Positions 1 to 7,368 of a stretch of 64,000 bases of DNA are shown here, piece after piece (within the stretch, counting starts at the first letter, position 1; each line of letters starts with the position of its first letter). A program made the translations under genes and the position numbers. Location of the stretch: the NCBI GenBank assembly GCA_965219125.1, contig CBDCMO010000002.1:1302001-1366000 (forward strand), given 5' to 3'. The notes beneath the pieces are model-generated. The model did no database searches and was not told the DNA's origin. It worked only from the letters and a program-made list of their open reading frames with translations. This stretch comes from JBBSOK01 sp965219125. GTDB taxonomy: Bacteria; Bacteroidota; Bacteroidia; Flavobacteriales; Flavobacteriaceae.

Positions 1-399
1 TATAGCACGACGATATGATATCCTGCTTTCAATTTGGCGCGCAATACTAGAAGCTACTAAAAACGCATCTAATTCTGGACGTTTAATTTCGTGAATGTTA
101 ATCTGAACTTCCTTATCCGTGATTTTCTTAAGCTCTTCTTTTAACTTATCTACTTCCTGACCACCTTTTCCGATAATGATACCAGGACGGGCAGTGGTTA
201 TAGTAACGGTTATAAGTTTAAGTGTGCGCTCAATAATTACACGAGAAACACTAGCTTTAGCTAAACGAGCATGTATGTACTTTCTAATCTTATGATCTTC
301 TGCAAGTTTATCGCCGTAATCGTTACCTCCGTACCAGTTGGATTCCCAACCTCTAATGATACCTAAGCGATTTCCGATTGGATTTGTCTTTTGTCCCAT
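1..399 (-). CDS. rpsC: 30S ribosomal protein S3, 5' part only
   Basis: The gene runs off the left edge, so only the first 133 residues are visible. They begin MGQKTNPIGNRLGI, the usual S3 N-terminus, and include the type-2 KH-domain loop IIGKGGQEV that contacts RNA. S3 sits at the mRNA entry tunnel of the small subunit. The start ATG lies 4 nt after the rplV stop codon, as in other S10 operons, so it is the most distal visible gene of the operon. The call is certain; completeness cannot be judged. Confidence 0.97.
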   Translation of the reverse strand, partial: MGQKTNPIGNRLGIIRGWESNWYGGNDYGDKLAEDHKIRKYIHARLAKASVSRVIIERTLKLITVTITTARPGIIIGKGGQEVDKLKEELKKITDKEVQINIHEIKRPELDAFLVASSIARQIESRISYRRAI

Positions 400-403
400 C
401 TAA

Positions 404-817
404 TTATTTGCTTTGTGTTGTGTTATCTTTAGCCGCTAAAATCAGTGTTACGTGATTTGAACGTTTTCTTATTCTGTGTGCACGACCTTGAGGTGCAGGA
501 CGAAGTCTTTTTAGCATAGTTCCGCTATCAACTCTAATTTCCTTTACAAAAAGCTCTGCTTCTTCAACGTTACCTTCTTCGTTTTTTGCTTGCCAGTTTG
601 CAATTGCAGAAAGCAATAACTTTTCTAACTTACGAGATGATTCTTTTGAACTAAACTTAAGGATATTAAGTGCTTTGTCTATTTTTTCACCACGAACCAA
701 GTCTGCCATAAGGCGCATTTTTCTTGGTGACGTAGGGCAATTGTTCAATTTGGCCAAGTAAATAGTTTTCTTAGCTTCTTTGATTTGCTCTGCTCTTTCT
801 CTTTTACGAACTCCCAT
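404..817 (-). CDS. rplV: 50S ribosomal protein L22
   Basis: This is a 137-residue protein with the L22 core (CPTSPRKMRLMADLVRGEKIDKALNIL) and the C-terminal beta-hairpin region RLRPAPQGRAHRIRKRSNHVTLIL, whose tip lines the nascent-peptide exit tunnel. It is slightly longer than the E. coli form because of a basic N-terminal extension (MGVRKRERAEQIKEAKK) and a short polar tail. It lies between rpsS (3-nt gap) and rpsC (4-nt gap), so it is translated from the same polycistronic message. Confidence 0.97.
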   Translation of the reverse strand: MGVRKRERAEQIKEAKKTIYLAKLNNCPTSPRKMRLMADLVRGEKIDKALNILKFSSKESSRKLEKLLLSAIANWQAKNEEGNVEEAELFVKEIRVDSGTMLKRLRPAPQGRAHRIRKRSNHVTLILAAKDNTTQSK

Positions 818-820
818 GGC

Positions 821-1099
821 TTATTTTTTACCTTTGTTTTTAGCACCTATATGACCACGGAATGATCTTGTTGGTGAAAATTCTCCTAATTTATGTCCTA
901 CCATATTCTCAGTTACATATACAGGTACAAATTGTTTCCCGTTGTGAACTGCGATGGTTTGGCCAACGAAGTCTGGAGTTATCATAGAAGCACGTGACCA
1001 AGTTTTGATTACGGTCTTCTTGTTATCGTCCACATTTTGTTGAACTTTCTTATCTAATTTGAAATGAACGTACGGTCCTTTTTTTAACGATCTTGCCAT
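821..1099 (-). CDS. rpsS: 30S ribosomal protein S19
   Basis: This 92-residue protein starts MARSLKKGPYVHFKL and carries the family block RASMITPDFVGQTIAVHNGK and the tail GHKLGEFSPTRSFRGH. It matches the usual S19 length. S19 sits in the head of the small subunit next to S13 and contacts A-site tRNA. The gene is tightly packed between rplB and rplV with 3-nt gaps on both sides. Confidence 0.97.
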   Translation of the reverse strand: MARSLKKGPYVHFKLDKKVQQNVDDNKKTVIKTWSRASMITPDFVGQTIAVHNGKQFVPVYVTENMVGHKLGEFSPTRSFRGHIGAKNKGKK

Positions 1100-1102
1100 A
1101 AC

Positions 1103-1927
1103 TTATTTCTTTCTACGTTCTATAATATATTTGTTACTAGCCTTAGTTTTGGTACGGGTTCTGTAACCTTTAGCAGGTATACCGTTACGTGAACGAGGGT
1201 GACCACCAGAAGATTTACCCTCACCACCACCCATTGGGTGATCTACAGGGTTCATCACCACCGGTCTTGTACGTGGACGTCTGCCCAACCATCTTGACCT
1301 ACCAGCTTTACCACTTACAGTTAATTGATGATCACTGTTAGAGACAGCACCAATAGTTGCAATACAAGTAACAAGAATAAGTCTTGTTTCACCTGACGGC
1401 AACTTCACCGTAGCATATTTACCATCTCGCGCCATAAGTTGAGCGAAAGCACCAGCACTACGAGCCATTACAGCACCTTGACCTGGACGTAATTCAATAC
1501 AAGAAATAATTGTACCTAAAGGAATGTTTCCAAGCGGCATTGCGTTTCCAATTTCTGGAGCAGCATCTGGGCCCGAAACAATATTTTGATCAACTTTAAG
1601 ACCGTTTTGAGCAATTACGTATCGCTTTTCACCATCTTGGTAATTAAGCAACGCTATAAAAGCGGTACGGTTTGGATCGTATTGAATAGAGGCAACTGTA
1701 GCAGGAATTCCTGTTTTGTCTCTTTTAAAATCGATTATTCGATATTTCTTTTTGTGACCACCGCCTATATAGCGCATAGTCATTTTACCTCGATCATTTC
1801 TACCACCAGATCGTTTGTTCGGAGCTAATAAAGATTTCTCCGGCTTATCAGTTGTAATGGCGTCGAAACCATTTACAACTCTAAAACGCTGACCTGGGGT
1901 GATAGGTTTTAATTTTCTTACTGACAT
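1103..1927 (-). CDS. rplB: 50S ribosomal protein L2
   Basis: This 274-residue protein has full L2 length. The conserved C-terminal segment NPVDHPMGGGEGKSSGGHP contains the histidine that family studies place near the peptidyl-transferase centre. The N-terminal OB-like and SH3-like domains are intact (GRNDRGKMTMRYIGGGHKKKYRIIDF). The start ATG is 26 nt after the rplW stop, one of the wider gaps inside this operon. No anomaly is seen. Confidence 0.97.
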   Translation of the reverse strand: MSVRKLKPITPGQRFRVVNGFDAITTDKPEKSLLAPNKRSGGRNDRGKMTMRYIGGGHKKKYRIIDFKRDKTGIPATVASIQYDPNRTAFIALLNYQDGEKRYVIAQNGLKVDQNIVSGPDAAPEIGNAMPLGNIPLGTIISCIELRPGQGAVMARSAGAFAQLMARDGKYATVKLPSGETRLILVTCIATIGAVSNSDHQLTVSGKAGRSRWLGRRPRTRPVVMNPVDHPMGGGEGKSSGGHPRSRNGIPAKGYRTRTKTKASNKYIIERRKK

Positions 1928-1953
1928 TTGTGTCTAATTAAATCTAGACTGCT

Positions 1954-2244
1954 CTAGATGTTATTGTAAAAATCTATTGTATCACCTTCCGCCACCTGTA
2001 CAATTGCTTTTTTATAAGCGCTTGTTTTACCAGTTTGAACACCTGTCTTTGTATAACGGGTCTTCCTATCGGGGCGGACATTTAATGTGCGAACTTTTTC
2101 AACAGAAACTCCGTAAGTGGCCTCAACCGCTTTCTTGATTTCTACCTTATTCGCCTTAGAGTTTACTACAAAACCAAAAACATTCTTGTCTTCAGCATCT
2201 TTTGTAGCTTTTTCCGTAATTATAGGTTTTATTAAGATACTCAT
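1954..2244 (-). CDS. rplW: 50S ribosomal protein L23
   Basis: This 96-residue protein starts MSILIKPIITEKATKDAE and contains the L23 block YGVSVEKVRTLNVRPDRKTRYTKTG. L23 sits at the tunnel exit and is the docking site for trigger factor and SRP. It follows rplD by 7 nt and precedes rplB. Length and motifs are ordinary. Confidence 0.96.
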   Translation of the reverse strand: MSILIKPIITEKATKDAEDKNVFGFVVNSKANKVEIKKAVEATYGVSVEKVRTLNVRPDRKTRYTKTGVQTGKTSAYKKAIVQVAEGDTIDFYNNI

Positions 2245-2251
2245 CTTGTTT

Positions 2252-2881
2252 CTATTTACTTAAATTCTGTTCAATTCCTTTCAAAGAACCTTCAAACAAC
2301 ACTAAGCTGTTTGCGTTCAAAATGTTATAAGTGCTTAATTGTGAGTTAGTTATAACTTCAGTACCTGTCAAATTGCGCGAGGACAAATATACATTATTAT
2401 TTAACTCTCCCAACACAAATAAAGATTTTTTATCCGCAAGACCTAAAGTCTTTAAAACTGCAGTAAAATTCTTTGTTTTTGGAGCGTCAAAATTAAGATC
2501 TTCCATCACAACAATTGCGTTGTCATTAGCTTTCATACTAAGTGCAGATCTACGTGCTAAACGCTTCAAGTTTTTGTTCAGTTTAAATGAATAGCTTCTT
2601 GGTCTAGGACCAAACATACGACCACCACCTTTAAAAACACCAGACTTAATACTACCCGCACGAGCAGTACCTGTACCCTTTTGTTTCTTTATCTTTCTTG
2701 TAGATCCTGATATCTCAGCGCGTTCTTTAGCTTTGTGAGTACCCTGACGTTGATTGGCAAGATATTGCTTTACATCTAAATAAACCGCGTGATTGTTAGG
2801 CTCGATACCAAATACTTCTGAAGAAAGTTCAACTTTCCTACCAGTGTCTTTTCCGTTTATATCTATTACAGCTACCTTCAT
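2252..2881 (-). CDS. rplD: 50S ribosomal protein L4
   Basis: This 209-residue protein has the exit-tunnel loop region KIKKQKGTGTARAGSIKSGVFKGGGRMFGPRPRSY and the globular C-terminal part (MEDLNFDAPKTKNFTAVLKTLGL). Its start codon overlaps the rplC stop by one base (TAATG), which suggests translational coupling. In E. coli L4 also represses its own S10 operon. Whether that happens here cannot be read from the gene itself, but see the structured spacer between rpsJ and rplC. Confidence 0.96.
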   Translation of the reverse strand: MKVAVIDINGKDTGRKVELSSEVFGIEPNNHAVYLDVKQYLANQRQGTHKAKERAEISGSTRKIKKQKGTGTARAGSIKSGVFKGGGRMFGPRPRSYSFKLNKNLKRLARRSALSMKANDNAIVVMEDLNFDAPKTKNFTAVLKTLGLADKKSLFVLGELNNNVYLSSRNLTGTEVITNSQLSTYNILNANSLVLFEGSLKGIEQNLSK

Positions 2882-3492
2882 TATTTCTGTATCATTATAT
2901 AAGCGTTTTTATGGCCCGGAACACATCCTTTTACCACAAGTAGATTCTTTTCAGGAACTACTTTTAAAACTCTTAAGTTTTCAACTTTCACTTTTTCATT
3001 ACCCATTTGTCCTGCCATGCGCATTCCTTTAAATACCCTTGCTGGGTAGGATGCAGCACCAATAGAACCTGGCGCTCTTAAACGGTTGTGTTGACCGTGA
3101 GTAGCTTGACCTACACCGGCAAAACCGTGACGTTTAACTACACCTTGAAATCCTTTACCTTTTGAAGTTCCGGAAATATCCACGAACTCACCTTCGATAA
3201 AATGTTCAACAGTGATAGCATCACCCAATTTAAATGTTTCTTCAAATCCTTGGAATTCGGCGACTTTGCGTTTTGCAACGGTTCCTGCTTTTTTAGCGTG
3301 CCCTTCAGCAGCTTTAGTAACAGTCTTCTTGTCATCGAAACCAAGTTGAAGCGCGTTGTACCCGTCAACCTCTATGGTTCTGACTTGGGTGACAACACAG
3401 GGCCCGCACTCGATAACAGTACACGGCATATTTTTGCCGTTCTCGTCAAAGATGCTGGTCATCCCTATCTTTCTTCCAATTAACCCAGACAT
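2881..3492 (-). CDS. rplC: 50S ribosomal protein L3
   Basis: This 203-residue protein starts MSGLIGRKIGMTSIFDENGKN and carries the L3 signature region TSKGKGFQGVVKRHGFAGVGQATHGQHNRLRAPGS, where the glutamine of the GQ(A/P)THG-type motif is a known methylation target in other bacteria. L3 is an early assembly protein near the peptidyl-transferase centre. Upstream lies an unusually long, structured 194-nt spacer that separates it from rpsJ; downstream it overlaps rplD by one base. Confidence 0.96.
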   Translation of the reverse strand: MSGLIGRKIGMTSIFDENGKNMPCTVIECGPCVVTQVRTIEVDGYNALQLGFDDKKTVTKAAEGHAKKAGTVAKRKVAEFQGFEETFKLGDAITVEHFIEGEFVDISGTSKGKGFQGVVKRHGFAGVGQATHGQHNRLRAPGSIGAASYPARVFKGMRMAGQMGNEKVKVENLRVLKVVPEKNLLVVKGCVPGHKNAYIMIQK

Positions 3493-3507
3493 ATTTATAT
3501 AATTAAA

Positions 3508-3667
3508 AATTATGAATTCAGATTGTAAAAGTCGATTCTTACAACTCTTCCTTCGTTTAAATTTATTTCAAAATAAAAGGGATCAAAATAAATTCGATCC
3601 CGAATGTTATTTTTTCCGTTTTTCCGTTGCCTACAAGCGCGGGACATTTTTTAATTATGAATTCAGA
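3508..3667. repeat. 15-nt direct repeats bounding the rpsJ-rplC spacer
   Basis: AATTATGAATTCAGA occurs at 3508-3522 and again at 3653-3667, 145 nt apart, bracketing most of the spacer. The second copy continues into a GAATTC-centred palindromic stretch. Related fragments rich in AATTCTGAATTC occur in other gaps of this window, near 25283-25303 and 43168-43199, so this looks like a dispersed intergenic repeat family. Confidence 0.6.
3571..3601 (-). promoter_or_regulatory. terminator-like hairpin in the rpsJ-rplC spacer (possible attenuator)
   Basis: Read on the minus strand, the spacer contains GGGATC, an 11-nt AT-rich loop, GATCCC, then TTTTATTTT. This is the shape of a weak intrinsic terminator lying inside the operon. 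A second stem, TTGTAA/TTACAA, follows nearer to rplC (plus coordinates 3523-3543). It could attenuate transcription between rpsJ and the L3-to-S3 genes. The shape is seen directly; the regulatory role is inference. Confidence 0.45.
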
Positions 3668-3686
3668 ATTCTGAACTCGCAATTAA

Positions 3687-3992
3687 CTATACTTTTATTT
3701 CTACTTCAACACCGCTTGGCAACTCCAATTTCATAAGAGCGTCAATTGTTTTTGAAGAAGAACTGTAGATATCCAATAATCTCTTGTAAGAGCTTAGTTG
3801 AAATTGTTCTCTACTTTTCTTATTTACGTGCGGACTACGCAACACGGTAAATATCTTTTTATGTGTTGGTAATGGTATTGGTCCAGTAACAACAGCACCA
3901 GTAGCCTTTACGGTTTTTACGATTTTCTCAGCAGATTTGTCCACTAAATTGTGATCGTACGATTTTAGTTTTATTCTTATTTTTTGACTCAT
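3687..3992 (-). CDS. rpsJ: 30S ribosomal protein S10
   Basis: This 101-residue protein starts MSQKIRIKLKSYDHNLVDKSAEKIV and has the loop region TGPIPLPTHKKIFTVLRSPHVNKKSREQF typical of S10 (NusE), which is both a ribosomal protein and a transcription antitermination factor. It lies 10 nt downstream of fusA, so the str and S10 operons are fused here. The following gene rplC is 194 nt away. Confidence 0.97.
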   Translation of the reverse strand: MSQKIRIKLKSYDHNLVDKSAEKIVKTVKATGAVVTGPIPLPTHKKIFTVLRSPHVNKKSREQFQLSSYKRLLDIYSSSSKTIDALMKLELPSGVEVEIKV

Positions 3993-4002
3993 TGCTGATA
4001 TA

Positions 4003-6141
4003 TTAATCGTTTGCTGTTCCTTTTGCTGCAGCTATAACACTTTCTGAGATATTTGAAGGTGTTTCTGCGTAATGTGAAAATTCCATTGTTGAAGTTGCAC
4101 GACCTGATGATAAAGTTCTTAAGGTAGTAACATAACCGAACATTTCTGAAAGTGGTACTGTACCTTTAACAACTTTTGCGCCTGCCCTATCACCCATATT
4201 GCTGATAGTACCACGACGACGGTTAAGATCCCCAACTATATCACCCATATTCTCTTCAGGCGTAATTACCTCAAGTTTCATAATAGGTTCTAATATAACA
4301 GCTCCCGCTTTTCTTGCAACTTCCTTGAAACCCATCTTTGCGGCAAGCTCAAATGAAAGTGCATCAGAATCGACAGCGTGGAAAGATCCGTCTTTCAATG
4401 TTACTTTCATACTATCAACCTCAAAACCAGCCAATGGACCGTTTACCATTGCTTGTTTGAATCCTTTTTCTACAGAAGGAATAAATTCTTTTGGAACGTT
4501 ACCACCTTTTACAGCATTAACAAAAACGAGACCTTCTGTTGCATCACCTTCTTCAATGGGACCCAATGTAAATACAATGTCAGCAAATTTACCACGACCA
4601 CCAGACTGCTTTTTGTAAACTTCTCTGTGATCTGCAGTTCTTGTAACCGCTTCTTTATACTCAACTTGTGGTTGACCTTGGTTTACTTCAACCTTAAACT
4701 CGCGACGTAAACGGTCTACAATAATATCTAAGTGAAGCTCACCCATTCCAGAAATAATGGTTTGGCCAGAAGCCTCATCAGTTCTCACTTGAAAAGTTGG
4801 ATCCTCTTCAGCTAATTTAGATAAAGCCATACCTAATTTATCAACATCTGCTTTAGTTTTAGGCTCTACCGCAATACCAATAACTGGATCTGGAAAGTCC
4901 ATACTTTCTAAAACAATTGGATGCTTTTCATCAGACATAGTATCACCCGTCTTAATATCCTTGAATCCTACAGCCGCTCCAATATCTCCTGCTTCGATAA
5001 AATCGATAGCGTTTTGCTTATTTGAGTGCATTTGGTAGATACGCGAAATACGTTCCTTTTTTCCTGATCTATTGTTGAGAATGTAAGATCCTGCATCTAA
5101 GTGACCAGAGTACACACGGAAAAATGCCAAACGCCCAACAAAAGGATCAGTTGCAATTTTAAATGCCAATGCTGCAAATGGTGCAGTTACATCTGGTTTT
5201 CTTATTTCTTCTTTGTCAGTATCTGGATTGATACCAATAATCCCTTCCTTATCAGTTGGTGCTGGTAAATAACGACAGACAGCATCTAATAAGAACTGAA
5301 CACCTTTATTTTTAAATGAAGAACCACATACCATAGGTATAATGCTCATATCCATTACCGCAGCACGAAGAGCAGCGTGCACTTCATCTTCAGAAATAGA
5401 ATCTTCATCTTCCATATATTTTTCTAACAGATTCTCGTCGTAAGCGGCAACTTCTTCAATAAGCTTACCTCTCAACAGTTTTGCTTCTGCTTTTAGTTCT
5501 TCAGGGATATCAATAACATCGAAAGTAGCACCGAATGAATCATCGTGAAAAATAACAGCGCGGTTCTTAACTAAATCTACAATACCTCTAAAGTTTTCTT
5601 CATCACCAATGTTCAAAACAATTGGCACAGCATTGCTTCCCAACATAGATTTCACCTGTGAACAAACTTCCATAAAGTTTGCACCCTGACGATCCATTTT
5701 GTTAACGAAACCAATACGCGGCACTTTATAGTTATCTGCAAGTCTCCAGTTAGTTTCAGATTGTGGCTCAACACCATCAACTGCACTAAAAAGGAAAACC
5801 AATCCATCAAGTACACGTAAAGATCTATTTACCTCAACAGTAAAATCTACGTGACCAGGAGTATCGATAATATTAAAGTTGTAATCTTTTGTTTCTGGCG
5901 TAACTTCCGCATTTTCCATTGGAAATTTCCAAACGCAAGTAGTTGCAGCAGAGGTAATTGTAATACCTCTCTCCTGCTCTTGTTCCATCCAGTCCATAGT
6001 CGCTGCACCATCATGTACTTCACCAATTTTGTGACTTACACCTGTGTAGAACAAAATACGCTCTGTTGTAGTGGTTTTTCCCGCATCAATATGCGCGGCA
6101 ATACCAATATTTCTTGTATATTTTAAATCTCTTTGTGCCAT
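4003..6141 (-). CDS. fusA: translation elongation factor G
   Basis: This 712-residue GTPase moves tRNAs and mRNA after peptide-bond formation. The G1 loop AHIDAGKTT is at residues 16-24, followed by RGITITSA, DTPGHVDF and NKMDR. Domain II and the domain III-V blocks are complete (GMGELHLDIIVDRL, GPLAGFEVDSMKV). Length is normal. It lies 3 nt after rpsG and upstream of rpsJ in one transcription unit. Confidence 0.98.
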   Translation of the reverse strand: MAQRDLKYTRNIGIAAHIDAGKTTTTERILFYTGVSHKIGEVHDGAATMDWMEQEQERGITITSAATTCVWKFPMENAEVTPETKDYNFNIIDTPGHVDFTVEVNRSLRVLDGLVFLFSAVDGVEPQSETNWRLADNYKVPRIGFVNKMDRQGANFMEVCSQVKSMLGSNAVPIVLNIGDEENFRGIVDLVKNRAVIFHDDSFGATFDVIDIPEELKAEAKLLRGKLIEEVAAYDENLLEKYMEDEDSISEDEVHAALRAAVMDMSIIPMVCGSSFKNKGVQFLLDAVCRYLPAPTDKEGIIGINPDTDKEEIRKPDVTAPFAALAFKIATDPFVGRLAFFRVYSGHLDAGSYILNNRSGKKERISRIYQMHSNKQNAIDFIEAGDIGAAVGFKDIKTGDTMSDEKHPIVLESMDFPDPVIGIAVEPKTKADVDKLGMALSKLAEEDPTFQVRTDEASGQTIISGMGELHLDIIVDRLRREFKVEVNQGQPQVEYKEAVTRTADHREVYKKQSGGRGKFADIVFTLGPIEEGDATEGLVFVNAVKGGNVPKEFIPSVEKGFKQAMVNGPLAGFEVDSMKVTLKDGSFHAVDSDALSFELAAKMGFKEVARKAGAVILEPIMKLEVITPEENMGDIVGDLNRRRGTISNMGDRAGAKVVKGTVPLSEMFGYVTTLRTLSSGRATSTMEFSHYAETPSNISESVIAAAKGTAND

Positions 6142-6144
6142 TTT

Positions 6145-6621
6145 TTAGAATCTGAAATGTGAGAATGCTTTGTTAGCTTCCGCCATTTTATGAGTATCCA
6201 AACGTTTTTTAACCGCTGCGCCTTCTTCTTTTGCAGCTGCTAATATCTCGCCTGCAAGTTTTGCAGCCATGGATTTTTCGTTTCTTTTTCTTGAATAGGT
6301 AATTAACCATTTCATTGCAGTTGCAATCTTACGGTCTGGACGAATTTGCATTGGTATTTGGAATGTTGCTCCACCAACTCTACGACTACGTACTTCTACG
6401 TGAGGCATAACGTTAGAAAGTGCATCTTTCCATAACTCTAAAGCTGTTTTTTCTTCGTCTGTTTTTTTAGAATCTACGATATCAATCGCATCGTAAAAAA
6501 CTTTGAATGCCACACTTTTTTTACCATCCCACATCATGTTGTTTACAAAACGGGTTACCAATTGGTCATTAAACCTCGGATCTGGCAAAAGAGGTCTTTT
6601 TTTGGCTGCTCTTTTTCTCAT
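6145..6621 (-). CDS. rpsG: 30S ribosomal protein S7
   Basis: This 158-residue protein begins MRKRAAKKRPLLPDPRFND and carries the 16S-binding core (VEVRSRRVGGATFQIPMQIRPDRK) and the ending KMAEANKAFSHFRF. S7 nucleates assembly of the 30S head and, in E. coli, represses the str operon. It follows rpsL by 67 nt and precedes fusA by 3 nt. Confidence 0.97.
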   Translation of the reverse strand: MRKRAAKKRPLLPDPRFNDQLVTRFVNNMMWDGKKSVAFKVFYDAIDIVDSKKTDEEKTALELWKDALSNVMPHVEVRSRRVGGATFQIPMQIRPDRKIATAMKWLITYSRKRNEKSMAAKLAGEILAAAKEEGAAVKKRLDTHKMAEANKAFSHFRF

Positions 6622-6688
6622 TTGTTTGTTTGTTTTTTGTTAATCGTGACTAAACTTTATTTAGACGGTTAACGCGTTTTCAATGTTA

Positions 6689-7063
6689 CTACTTCTTCGG
6701 GCGTTTTGCACCATACTTAGATCTTCTTTGTGTGCGGCCTGCAACACCAGCGGTGTCTAAAGCGCCACGCACAATGTGATATCTAACTCCTGGCAAATCT
6801 TTCACCCTTCCACCTCTAACCAATACTATCGAGTGCTCTTGAAGATTGTGTCCTTCGCCCGGGATGTATGCGTTCACTTCCTTACCATTTGTCAAACGTA
6901 CACGCGCTACTTTACGCATTGCAGAGTTTGGTTTTTTAGGTGTAGTTGTGTAAACACGCGTACATACGCCACGACGTTGAGGGCACGATTCCAAAGCAGC
7001 AGATTTACTCTTCTTGGTTATTTTGGTTCTACCTTTACGTACTAATTGTGAAATTGTTGGCAT
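6689..7063 (-). CDS. rpsL: 30S ribosomal protein S12
   Basis: This 124-residue decoding-centre protein shows TTPKKPNSA with Lys43 and VKDLPGVRYH with Lys88-Asp89. These are the positions that, when changed in other bacteria, give streptomycin resistance; here they carry the usual drug-sensitive residues. Asp89 is the site of methylthiolation in many species. It is the first gene of the str-S10 operon and is preceded by a clear promoter. Confidence 0.97.
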   Translation of the reverse strand: MPTISQLVRKGRTKITKKSKSAALESCPQRRGVCTRVYTTTPKKPNSAMRKVARVRLTNGKEVNAYIPGEGHNLQEHSIVLVRGGRVKDLPGVRYHIVRGALDTAGVAGRTQRRSKYGAKRPKK

Positions 7064-7097
7064 AAAATAATTGTTATTTTCTGTTTAAAAATAAAAC

Positions 7098-7115
7098 ACC
7101 CCTGTTTTTAGGGGT
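7098..7115 (-). other. hairpin at the 5' end of the rpsL mRNA leader
   Basis: ACCCCT and AGGGGT form a 6-bp stem around a 6-nt loop. On the minus strand it lies directly after the -7 box, so the operon transcript would begin at or within this stem. No strong T-run follows it in the minus direction, so it is better read as a 5'-terminal mRNA structure than as a terminator. Confidence 0.45.
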
Positions 7116-7117
7116 TG

Positions 7118-7147
7118 CAAATGTAGAAAATATTTTTAGTAATTCAA
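7118..7147 (-). promoter_or_regulatory. promoter of the str-S10 operon
   Basis: On the minus strand TTG (plus 7145-7147) is followed after 19 nt by TACATTTG (plus 7118-7125). This is a perfect match to the Bacteroidota promoter form TTG-N(17-23)-TAnnTTTG read by the primary sigma factor. The rpsL start codon is about 55 nt downstream. Confidence 0.75.
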
Positions 7148-7368
7148 ACGTTAGTTCATTAAATTTAAACAATTTTCTAAAAAAAATTTGAACAGTCGGT
7201 ATTAAAATCATAATTCTAAAAAATATGGTGTATTAAATAAGGGAAATTATAAAAAACTATTGCTTTCCACAGTTAAAAAAGATCCCAATCAACCTCAAAA
7301 TAAATTTTCTTCAAAAATATGATAACTCACTTTGTAACGTTAGTTTTATAGCCATATAATAGCAGTTT
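7148..7368. other. AT-rich spacer between the divergent rpsL and Omp85-like genes
   Basis: This spacer separates the ribosomal operon promoter from the Omp85-like gene. It holds two copies of AACGTTAGTT, one at 7147-7156 beside the rpsL -33 box and one at 7336-7345 about 25 nt before the Omp85-like start. No full plus-strand promoter and no RNA gene could be recognised. Confidence 0.4.

Noticed and set aside
4199..4618. Plus-strand open frames opposite fusA and other ribosomal genes
   Set aside because: They mirror the codon pattern of the strongly conserved minus-strand genes and have no family resemblance.
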